Shown here in pieces: positions 34,630 to 44,708 of a DNA stretch of 64,000 nt. Every line of letters begins with the position of its first letter. Position 1 is the first letter of the stretch. The notes beneath the pieces were generated by a model. The model saw nothing but the letters and a program-made list of their open reading frames with translations. It was not told the origin of the DNA and made no database searches. This stretch comes from Cavenderia fasciculata (taxonomy: Eukaryota > Evosea > Eumycetozoa > Acytosteliales > Cavenderiaceae). The stretch is taken from positions 496,001 through 560,000 of the forward strand of contig NW_004457736.1 in NCBI RefSeq assembly GCF_000203815.1. The letters run 5' to 3'. The position numbers and the translations under genes were made by a program.

Positions 34630-34984
34630 TTTTAGACGTGTGATGATGTTGGTGTGGGTTGCAACGTTGAGGCGGCAAAGTAGGACTAGGACTGAGCAGA
34701 GAGTTATGTCAAGGCTTGGTTGAAGGCAGGCTCGAGAGGACTAGATACTAACTGTTTGTTGCTGATAGGAAATGATTCTCGAGCCTTGAAAGGCCCTCCT
34801 TTATAGCCTCTACATGACTAGGTTGACTGACCGATTTGAAGTTGCTATGTTATGAAATATCTGGTCAGTCGAAGAGGATCATAAAGAAAGCACAAAAATT
34901 CAAAAAAATCCAAAGGGATTGAGTATAATATAATTTAAATAAATAAATTTTATTCTTTCTTATTATTATTATTCTTTTAATGTT
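34630..34984. promoter_or_regulatory. Intergenic region with two inverted repeats
   Basis: The 355 bases upstream of the unrecognised gene and downstream of PI4K are G+C-richer than usual. GGCTCGAGA (34729-34737) and TCTCGAGCC (34777-34785) are perfect reverse complements 39 bases apart. GACTGACC (34825-34832) and GGTCAGTC (34863-34870) form a second pair 30 bases apart. They may be hairpins of a non-coding RNA, paired factor sites, or relics of a small transposon. Confidence 0.45.
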
Positions 34985-37900
34985 TTAAATGATACCATTT
35001 GTATAATATTGGTAAGTATCATAAGATGAGGTAGTCCAATTACCCATACTTTGAGATACCAACTGATCAATAAAGACACTACATTCCTGGTCGGTCTTTA
35101 GGTCGAGTCTGAAACGATCTTTAAACGCTTGCAATGTTCCCTCTTTACAAATACATTTAAGTGATGTATGGGGATACATGAGTTCGATCATCATCATAAA
35201 CTCTTGATGGTGTTTTCTGACCTGGAGGAAGCCGGCGAGCAGCAACGTCTTGAAATAGAGGAACCGCTCGCTATTCTTGCCGTCCATGAGCTCGAGGTAC
35301 TCGTCGACCAATTTAAAGGGTGCCGACTCAAAATTGATAGAGCCCGGTGAAGTGGTGAGCAAAAAGCCATAGTCAATGTGGATGACGTGGCCCATGCGGT
35401 CAAGGAGAATGTTGCCATTGTGGCGATCCTTGATTTGCAAAAAGTAACATATCAGCGAGTATCCCGCCAACGACTCGATAAAGTTGGTTTGGGCGCGTGT
35501 ATAGCGCTTGGCCTTTTTGTCACCATACGCACGTACAAAGTAGTCGGTGAGTGTCGTGAAATTGGAGCATTTCTTTTTGAGTGTGTCGATGGATGACGAG
35601 TCGGGTATAGTCTCGATGAGACCGGAATCCTGTCCCGTGGCAATCACAAGGTACGGACGCAACCAGATAGGTAGGTTGGTCTTGCGAAACACACGGTGAA
35701 ACTGGTTGATGAGTTGCATGGCAAGTTGTTCCTGACGTAGGTCGTCCCCGCTCTTGACGATAAACGAGATGAGACGCCATCCAGCCACCTCTCTAAACGG
35801 GGTGGTCTTGTAGACACGATTCTCCTTTTCCTTCCACTTTTCGCCAAACACTTGGTTGATGGGATGACTCTTTTCCGACAGACTAGTGTCGTCGTCTAGC
35901 ATTGTCCAGCTGTCTCCCATCTCTTCATTGTCACCAATCACGTGTAATCTTTCAGATGACTCGTCGGGATCAACGTCGCAATTGAGCGAGTACATTGTAT
36001 TGTCTTGGTCAATCACACGTACCTCGAGATACAACATGAATGGAACACGCTCTCTAGAGTTTAGACAAATCGCTTCGTCATGAACAATCGACAATACGTG
36101 AAACGATGGATAGACGGGGAGGATAATGTTGGATCGCGTAAAGAGCTGGTCGTTGAGCTGTTTGAGCATCATCCTGAGCGTCACATTTCGTTGCTGCTTT
36201 TGCAAGTCTCTTCCATTGGTTGGTGGAATCGAAAGCAAAAAGGTACCAATCTTGGAGAGGATATTTATAAAGTGAATCTCTGAATAAAAAGTGTTGTATG
36301 TGAATATCTTTTGGTCGTTGTTTTTTACCTCTAGCATGTCGTAGCAATAGAGATATGGATTATTCGATGTAGATGCCAATCTCAATCCATTTGACCATCG
36401 TCCATTATCAATATTACTATTTGATTTTCTTAATTTTCCAATACTATTGAATGAACTTGGATCAGAAGTTGTCGTAGAAGATGAAGAGGATGCTGCTGAC
36501 AATAAAGAGGCAGATGGTGGCCCCATGGTTGTCGTTGAATAGGAAAGTTTTGTATCTAATGTTTTACCATTCATAGTTGGAGAGTTGTCCAATGGGAAAA
36601 ATGTAGTATTATTGTTGATTTGTCTTGGTTGTTTTGTTGTTGTTGTTGATGTTGATGTTGATGTTGATGTTGATGTTGATGTTGATGTTGATGTTGATGT
36701 TGATGTTGATGTTGATGTTGTTGATTGTTGTTGATTCTGTTGGTTTTCATTATCATTTGATAATGTTAAATTGGTGATGGGTGGTGTATTAATATTTACA
36801 TTTGATAATAATGATAATTTTTCGACTTGTTCCTCAACTATTATAGTAGCCCCTAGGAATTTATTATCATTACTACCATTATATTGATTCATGGTAAAAT
36901 GATTATTATTATTATTATTATTTAGTTGTTGTTGTTGTTGTTGTAATTGTTGTTGATAATGATGATTTTCAATGATTTGATTTTGTTGTTCTAGAGATTG
37001 TTCTTGTAATACTTTATCCATATATTGTTCATCAATCATAATTGATTTGTCAGATATTGAAAACTCTAACTTTTTTTGATTAGTTTTATACAACTTTGCA
37101 ATATCTATTAATCCAATTGATGCTAATTCACATCCTACAATTAAATTAATTAAATAATGAAATAAATTAGTAATCTAATAATTATTATTAATTATTTTAA
37201 ATATATTTACTTTTCCATAATGACTTTGCTTGTTGGAATGTATTTGGATTCTTATCACTTGCAGTAGATTCAAGTAAAAAGAAAGTTTGAACTGCTACTA
37301 CGAGTGAATCTTTACATTTTTGTAGTAACATTGAAATAATTGGTTCTGGTGAATATACTATACAAACATGACTACAAATATATTTAAATATAAATCAAAA
37401 TAATATTAGAATCTGTAATATAAATATGTATGTTTGTTTGTTTTGCTTACACTATTTGAGGTAAAAACAATTGAAAATCTGTATGAGGTAATTGAACTAT
37501 TCTTTCACAGACATGTTCTTGAATGGCAGTTCTTTCAATACTCTTGAGTAACCACATCATACCAATATCAATAGAGAATGATTCGTTTGGTGGACGTTGA
37601 TCCATCATATTTTCACGTTTCTTTTTTCGAAGCTTCTCTCCAATCTTTTTAGTCAATTCATTGTTGGTAATGTGGTTGAGATTGTTGGCCAAGTGTTGTT
37701 GAATCTGTTGAACGTTTTCTCCAACGGCCGAGACAATCGAATCCAATGCAGAATCTTTCTTTTTCTCTTTTTCTCTTTCATTGTCGCTCGTATCACTATT
37801 GCATCCACTGCTAGTATTACTGCTGTTGCAACTATCGATTGACAACTCGTCTCCACTTTGGTTACCTTCATCTCTTTCTATTTTTATAATACTCTTTGAT

Positions 37901-38436
37901 GACGACGTTAAATTGATTGATTCACCATGATGCGATGATGGTGATGATTCATCACTATTGTTTATAGTACCATTCTTGTGAAATCTAACCAATGCTTTTG
38001 GATTACTCTTTGTTGGTGTTGTTGTTGTTTTGTTCTTTTTATCCTTTTCTTTATCCTTTTCCTTGTCTTTGGTCTTATCTTTAACCTTTACTTTTTCTGG
38101 CGTTTTCTTTGTTTTGTTGTTGTTGTTGGTCTTTGTCTTGCTTCCAGCAGAGTCTTGTTGGTGGATGATAACAGTGTCGTCATTGAGAGATGCATCAGAC
38201 ATTATCTTGTTGGCAGTATGAACAAACTGCTTTTCCCGCGATGCTTTTGATATGTAAGAAGATCCATCATGATGATGGTGATGATGATGATTGTCAGGTG
38301 GTGTAATAGACATTTGTTTTGAATATGAAGACGATGATGTTGACGATGATGACGTCGATGGCGGTATCGAAATTATTTTACTATTATTATTATCCATTGT
38401 TATCCTGTTGTTATTATTATTATTAATGCTAATCAT
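34985..38436 (-). CDS. PI4KB: Phosphatidylinositol 4-kinase, type III beta class
   Basis: Exons 38436-37451, 37371-37211 and 37134-34985 give 1,098 residues. The kinase domain is complete: GWRLISFIVKSGDDLRQEQ (P-loop-like Lys), YLVIATGQDSGLIE, the catalytic IKDRHNGNILLD and IDYGFLL activation start. The C-terminus is LSQSMGNW-like (LVSQSMGNWTTSSYDTYQYY), as in PI4K beta. The helical part (SIDIGMMWLLKSIERTAIQE, LPQIVHVCIVYS) spans introns 1 and 2. Long N-terminal and central Ser/Thr/Asn/Gln-rich stretches are dictyostelid additions. It should make PI4P at the Golgi. Confidence 0.92.
36644..36722. repeat. Hexanucleotide array encoding poly(Thr-Ser)
   Basis: About 13 copies of GATGTT (AACATC on the coding strand, read as Thr-Ser) lie in PI4K exon 3. 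Six-base units keep frame, so copy number can vary without harm. Confidence 0.8.
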
Positions 38437-39662
38437 GAGGTTGTGTATATATATCTATCTTCCCTTTCTTTTTGGTTTATATCCAGAGTAGAGTTGAGTT
38501 GGGTTTAAGTGGGTTGGATGGGGGTGTTGAGAGAGTGGTGGGGGGGGGGGGGGGGTGGTGTATGTATAACTAACTTTCCCTTTCAACTTTTCTATTTGTC
38601 TTTTTTTCCTGGTTACTAGTAAACTACACTACTCTACAAACTCAAATAAATTCTTCTTCTTCTTCTTCTTCTTCGTTCTTCTTTCTAATACTTGATAATA
38701 TTAACTTATAACATGAGAGAGAGAGAGATTAAATTAAATTTATAATTAAATAACTATTGTTGTTGAGAGACAGAGTAATTTGTAAGTGTTAGATAAACTA
38801 TAGTTTGATGTTTGAATGTTGTGCATAAGGTGTGTAATGTGTGTTGACGATGATGGATGATGTCTCTATCTAAATGTTTCCCTCTTTCTTTCTTTCTTTC
38901 TTTCTTTTTCTCTGTATGTCAAGTAATTAACTACTTTTTGCTCTCTCTCTCTGTCTATCGTAGAACGTTGTCATCCAAATTACTTTCTAACTTTTTCTAC
39001 CCAAAAATCGAATATTCTTTATTCTACGCTCTCCAGCGTTTTATTTTTGTTTCTGTTTCTGTTTTGTTGTTGAGTAGTAAATGAGATGGATGAGATGGGA
39101 TGGGGACGATACTCACTATAATATTACTCTAGAATTTTGATCTGTATCAGATTTTCTTTAAAATTATTCTTTCTTTTTTTTAATCTATTGTTATCTTCTC
39201 TTTTTTGACTGTCACACAACCACAAAGTTAGAAGAATGTGGAATGTGGGTGTTGTTGGTGGGTATGAGGGGAGAGGGGAAAAGGAGTGAGGAGGGGATTT
39301 GTTGCACGATATATGTTACAAAACAAAAATAAAGTTGAAGGTATGCAACTCTCTAGAGTTGTTTTGTGGGAGGTCTCTGTCTCATGATCCTCTGGTTTAT
39401 TAAAAAATTAAACAGGGCTGAGATCGTTGCCCCAAAAAAGTCGACTACCATTTCCCAGGCGCAAAGATGATTTGATGTTGCTCAGGAAACCAGGACAAGA
39501 GTGCTTTAAAAAAAATATTTTTAAAGACGGAGTGATCCAATGCTAAAGAAACGATGACGATCACATCAATTACATGTTTATTACGATGGTTGATCGTCAC
39601 CATCATGTGTACAAGGTTGTGTGTTGGGTTACATACATACATAGTAATCCAATCAAATCAAT
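38437..39662. other. Upstream region of PI4K
   Basis: This 1.2-kb stretch holds a 16-G run (38540-38555), CTT and TTTC repeats (38651-38675, 38883-38910), GA repeats near 38715 and scattered A+T. It should contain the PI4K promoter and the ankyrin gene's 3' end. No gene is seen. Confidence 0.45.
38540..38555. repeat. G16 homopolymer
   Basis: Sixteen G residues lie about 105 bases upstream of the PI4K ATG, flanked by GGTGG words, so a G-quadruplex is likely on the plus strand. Position suits the promoter or 5' UTR. Confidence 0.8.
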
Positions 39663-41980
39663 TTAATTAGAGGTAAATGGGAGGATAGACCACAATGATT
39701 TATATTTCTTGATGATATGACGAACTTCATAGTGCTTCAAGTCTCCGGGTCCTTGTAGTTTGGATACAATCTTGTTTTTCAAAAGGTACTCAAGTACTTG
39801 GCAAAATTGGTACATTTGGGAAGAGGAATCAGGGTAAAGTAAAGCTCCATTACATTTCTCCTTTCGATGTTTATGGAGAAACTCTACTATATCTAATCTG
39901 CCCATTTGTGCTGCCTTTCCCATAGCCATGATTGTACATCCTTCTGTCCTATTAAAATGTAAAAACTAATATATATATGTATTATTAATATATACTTTTT
40001 GAAAGGTCATTTGTTTTCAATTGCACTATTCTTTCTTTTCTACTCACCTTGACAATTTCCAGGTGTTTACGACTAGCCAAATCCAGTGCATCTGTTGTAC
40101 ATCCTTCTGTTCTATTTTCATGTAAGAACTGTTAAAATAATAAAAAATAATTATGGTTAATAAATATTAAATATTAAAATATGGATGATTATACCTTTAC
40201 GATTTCAAAATGGCCATTCATACAGGCTGTATTCAAGGCTGTTGTTGTACATCCTTCTGTTCTATTTTCATGTAAGAACTGTTAAAATAATAATAAATAA
40301 TGAATAATATAATTAATGTCAATAAATTAAAGAATATTAATTAAATATGTAGTATTATTATATATATATACCTTTACGATATCTATATGACCATTGTACG
40401 CGGCATGATCCATGGCCTCGGGGTGCCATATTTTGTCGAATGAATGATGTTGATAGAGATATTGAATAATATCAAGTCGACCATGTTTAGCAGCATAATC
40501 AACCGAGTGGCGTGTACATCCAGCCCTCATACGATCACGTAGATATGATATCATTTTTAATGGACCATTTTTAATGATTACAGTATCCATTGCAATGATT
40601 GAACATCCTTCTGTTCTATTTTCGTGTAGAAATTTGACAATATCACTGTATCCACCAGCCGCAGCAAAATCAACAGCATGTGTTGAGCAACCTTCACTTC
40701 TATGAAAATGTAGGAATTCTACAATGTCAAAATACCCATTTTCAGAGGCTTTGTTCATAGCATGCATATTACATCCCTCAGTTCTATTGAAATGTAAATA
40801 TTTAACCACCTCGAAATGTCCAAACTCTGCAGCAACATTCATAGTATTGATAGTACATGGCTCTGTACGATTTTCATGTAGAAACTAAAAAAAGTAGTAA
40901 TTAAATAATTAATTAATTAGTTTGTTGTTGTTGTTGTTGTTGTTTGGAATGGTATGGTATGGGTACATACTTTGACAATTTCGAAATGACCCATCCGTGC
41001 TGCACAGTGAAGAGCATTTGGTGATTTCTCTGTTCGATTTTCATGTAGAAACTAGAAAAGTAATTAAATTCATTAATTAATATATATATATATATATTAA
41101 ATCTTCTATACATATGTTGTGTAATTATGTAAGTACCTTGATAATTTCAAAGTGACCACTTTGAGCAGCATTTTTATAACAGTCTTGTGAACAACCTTCA
41201 GTTCTATTTTGATGGAGAAACTAAATAGAATAGAATAGAATAGTAATACAATGTTTGTTAGATGTTGGTTTGGGGGAGTGTAATATAGTTATATATATAT
41301 ACCTTTATGACATCTAAATGACCAAACATAGATGCACCATCCATTGCAAGAGTGGTACATTGTTCACCTTTGTTGTGTAGATAGATGACAATATTTAAAT
41401 GACCATTTTCGGCGGCTCGATCCATTGCATGGCAGTAGTTTCCATTACAAGAATCCAACATCTTTAAAATGTCCAAGTGTCCACTGGCAGCTGCCGATGC
41501 CTTTGCATTGAGTATCTCAATGTTTGGGTATCTTTTGATTAGGTATTCTAGGATATCTTTATTTCCAGATGATGCAATCGATGGTACCAAGTTAGCATAG
41601 TATATATGATTTTGTTTGTTTTGTTGAGGATCGTACCCTGGAGACCATTCCAATAGATGCAATAGTGTATCCAATGTCGCATTTCGATGTGAGCAGTATT
41701 GTGTAATCACATGCATTCTTCTTTCAAATACTGCCGCCTTTTCTCCTCCCGTTCCTCCTCCTCCTCCTTTTGATGGATATATATAGTGTTTGACAAATGA
41801 CCATGGCATAGCAAACTGTGAGATCATTGCAAGAAATGGTAAATTAACAATATCCTTTCCTTTTAGCCATTTCTTTTTAACAACCAGTGATTGTTGTTGT
41901 GTAATATCTTCAATGTATTTGAATATCAACTGTCTTAGATATGATACACGATAAACATTTATAAATGATATTATTGGTTG

Positions 41981-42018
<38 letters not shown>

Positions 42019-42025
42019 CGGTCAT
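39663..42025 (-). CDS. Dictyostelid ankyrin-repeat protein with one-repeat exons
   Basis: Seven exons (42025-41303, 41220-41137, 41051-40971, 40884-40372, 40278-40195, 40128-40048, 39965-39663), all phase 0, give 622 residues. The N-terminus is poly-Asn then VYRVSYLRQLIFKYIEDI, a family lead-in shared with the gene at 29101-31752. At least eleven ankyrin units follow, typified by FLHENRTEGC...A...AA..GHF(E/D)IVK. Each intron falls exactly after the IVK and before FLH, so short exons 2, 3, 5 and 6 each encode one unit of 27-28 residues. Exons 5 and 6 start with the same bases as do their flanking introns, pointing to recent duplication. Function unknown; ankyrin arrays bind proteins. Confidence 0.85.
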
Positions 42026-42207
42026 CCTATCTTATCAACTGACCCAATGATTCTATTCGATTATGATTCTAAATGATTTGTTATTCTATTTATATATACT
42101 TGTATAACTATAGATAAAAGGATGTATGTGTACGAATGAATGAAATGGTTAGAAATTCTAGAAAAGAGATCCAAGAAAATTTTAAATAATATGTGAGGGG
42201 ATGTTAC

Positions 42208-42223
42208 ACAACCCATGGGTTGT
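42208..42223. promoter_or_regulatory. Perfect 16-bp palindrome ACAACCCATGGGTTGT
   Basis: ACAACCCA and TGGGTTGT are exact reverse complements without a spacer, about 185 bases upstream of the ankyrin ATG. GTTAC words flank it on both sides in direct orientation. A dimeric factor site is plausible. Confidence 0.5.
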
Positions 42224-42269
42224 TACATTTCGATCTTTGTGTCGATCGTGATTTCCAATTTATACATGC

Positions 42270-42449
42270 GAGAATGGGGTAGTGTACTATACTAAACAGG
42301 TTAGGTTTTAGTTGTCATCACTGTTTATAGGGTAGGACACTACCCCATACGCCGTGGCACCTGTCTTATGGTCGCTTCATGGAGAGACGTCTTTTACTAC
42401 TGCAAGTTTGATTTATTTACATCGCTGATAAGAGTGTCTACTCTTATCA
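42270..42449 (-). ncRNA. Candidate hairpin non-coding RNA
   Basis: ATGGGGTAGTGT (42274-42285 region) and ACACTACCCCAT (42337-42348 region) pair perfectly over 12 bp. Pairing continues inward through CTA and AACAG words to a loop of about 20 bases, and outward through CGC/GCG. A second hairpin, TGATAAGAGT and ACTCTTATCA (42426-42449, 4-nt loop), is perfect. On the minus strand a DUSE-like element lies upstream (42478-42491), as seen at Dictyostelium snRNA, snoRNA and class I RNA genes. The loop contains GTGATGA, a possible C box, but no paired D box is clear. Ends and class unknown. Confidence 0.4.
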
Positions 42450-42477
42450 AAGTCAATACTGGTAGGACTGTCTTTGT

Positions 42478-42491
42478 AACTTATGGGTATT
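42478..42491 (-). promoter_or_regulatory. DUSE-like element (AATACCCATAAGTT on minus strand)
   Basis: The minus-strand word matches the core CCCATAANTT of the Dictyostelium upstream sequence element, found about 60 bases upstream of many non-coding RNA genes. Here it would drive transcription leftward into the hairpin cluster at 42270-42449. A ten-base match in A+T-rich DNA may occur by chance. Confidence 0.4.
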
Positions 42492-42690
42492 AATATTAGC
42501 AATATCGTTATATATTGGATCTTTCTTGGATTGATCTCATTCACATGAGGATATAAAATGAATGAGTGTAAGAAAAAAAAAGAGTTCACTTGATTATATA
42601 ATCATTAAATTTTATTTGTTTAATTTAATTGACTACTATTCCTACTATTTCTACTATTATATATGTATAATAAGTAATTAAATAATTAAA

Positions 42691-43909
42691 TTATGCAGAG
42701 TAAACAGTTGCATGTGAAGAAGGAATACTAATACGACTACTAGTTGAGTATTGTGGTTGAGCTTTGACTTGCTTCTTTCTAAGTGGTACTGGACAGTCGT
42801 CATACATGTACTGTATCTTGTCTAGATCGATGGTGGTGATCAAGTGACCTTCCTCGGTTCCCATTCGATCGATGATTTCACCGGCTGGACCACAACACAA
42901 CGAATTGCCACCTACTTCATAGGTTGGGTTCCAACATAATCCTCCTCTTGCTGAATTGACACCTACTGTATAAATCTGTCAATCATATTGGAAATAGAAT
43001 TAGAATTAGAATTGGACGGATCAACTATATAGTTGGAGTAGAGTAGAGTTCAACTTACATAACTATCAAATGCTCTTGATCTAAACAACAGATCAAGCAT
43101 GGTTTCAACATTATCACTATTGAAACAAATTGGATATAATACAAGTGAGCATTCTAAACAAGTTGATAGTAAGTAATTTAATTTTAATGTTAACATGTAT
43201 AATGAAAATAATTCAAATACTTGATTGTTTGGAATTACTTACTATTTGAAGAATAATAGTCAGATAGTTCTGAATGACGAATATCATGACATATACCAAC
43301 ACCAATCTTTATACCTTTACCAAGATCGACGATACATGGTCTATCACCAGCGGTGAAATAGGAAGATTCTTGAAACCATAGCTTGGAATCGTAGAGGTAC
43401 ATCTTTCTAAACTTGTCAACGAGTCTACCATCTGGACCAAATATAAAGCTAGTGTTGTAGTATTTTGGTGGGGATACTGTGGAATCCCTCTCCATAATAC
43501 TTCCACTTACAATATGGACAGAGTATTGTCTTGCCAATCCAGACAACATTTGTAAAGTTGGACCTTTACAATCATCCTCTTCAGCAGTTTGTTTATCATT
43601 CATATCACCTATCCAATTAAAGAATTCCTAAAAAAAATGTAAAGTGTATTAGTATTAATTGTATTTTGATTGGTATGGTATGTTTACACATACAGGAAGA
43701 CCAATAACAAGTGGTTTCTTTGATTCATCATTACCAATTTGATGATACATATCATCAATCAATGATTTTGCCTTGTTAATATTTGTTTGTTTGCATCCAA
43801 CAACCTTCATTTGGATCATTGCCACTTTATAAGATCTAATCTCTGATTCAAGAACAAAAGTTTCATCAACAGATGTATCTTTAATTTGTTTCATTTTAAT
43901 ATGATCCAT
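42691..43909 (-). CDS. Nitrilase-superfamily amidase (NIT2/omega-amidase-like)
   Basis: Exons 43909-43694, 43627-43243, 43153-43059 and 42975-42691 give 326 residues. The catalytic triad is present: Glu in LPEFFNW (E73, right at the exon 1/2 join), Lys in KFRKMYLYD (K147) and Cys in GVGICHDIRHSE (C185). SFIFGPDGRLVDKFRK and YTVGVNSARGGLCWNPTYEVGGNS are also family marks. It probably hydrolyses alpha-ketoglutaramate or a related amide in the cytosol, as NIT2 does; substrate is inferred. The C-terminal 30 residues after LRKKQ are a species-specific tail. Confidence 0.85.
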
Positions 43910-44708
43910 TTCTTTTTTTTAAAATTATTGTTAATAATTAGTTAATTTATGGAAATTGTATGTATAGAAATAGTAGTAGTAGAGGGAGAAATCTAAAAAT
44001 TAAATAATTATTTATTATTTTTGATTGAATATATTGATTGAAAGTATAGTACTATACTTTAAATAGTAAATGTAGGTTCATATTAACAAGTCGGAACGAA
44101 TCAGTTGGTCAGTTTATTCCTTTCCAATAAATATATCTAATTTGGGAAATTTTAAATGATGACACCATATCAATTAATTGTATCATACCGTTGTCTATGC
44201 AAACAAATAAAACTAGTTCATCATGAATATCCACTACAACTTAACAAAAATGGAAATCTTAATTTTAAACAATATAAATTAATTGTAAGTTGAAGTCACT
44301 CGGAATCTACCTTGTTCAATATTACCATGATGAATGAGGGGGTAAAATCATATAGATATACGAAAGGAAATGAGTAAAATGAGGGGAGGGGGGTAAGAAA
44401 GTAGTTGGAGTGAATTGGGGTAAAAAATTAAATATAATATAATATTTGTGTTGTGTTAAAAAAAAAAAATGGATGGAATGGGATAATAAAGGAAATAAAT
44501 TAAATAAAACATGTACAACATTTATTGGTATCTTTTTTTTTAACGCAAAAAATATATATATATATATATATTACATTTACTTATATTCTATTTCTATTAT
44601 TATTTTGTAGTAATTCATTTAGAGATAATAAAAAAAGACAATGTAAATTTGAATCGGTCCATGGATGAAAAATAATGTACCAATAAATAAATAAATAAAA
44701 TTGGTGAT
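43910..44708. other. Upstream region of the nitrilase gene
   Basis: About 800 A+T-rich bases with long A and T runs and a TA array at 44552-44572. It should contain the nitrilase promoter and the 3' region of the 7TM gene. I see no gene or inverted repeat of note. Confidence 0.4.

Larger units (their letters stand above)
42026..42690. other. Hairpin-rich intergenic region upstream of the ankyrin gene
   Basis: The 665 bases separate the ankyrin start from the nitrilase stop, both on minus. Three inverted repeats and a DUSE-like element occur within 42208-42491 and are listed separately. The part at 42200-42490 is clearly G+C-richer than the outer parts. Confidence 0.5.

Noticed and set aside
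34741-34757. TACTAAC word as a splice branch point
   Set aside because: No exon pair around it keeps an open frame; it lies in the loop of an inverted repeat in a spacer.
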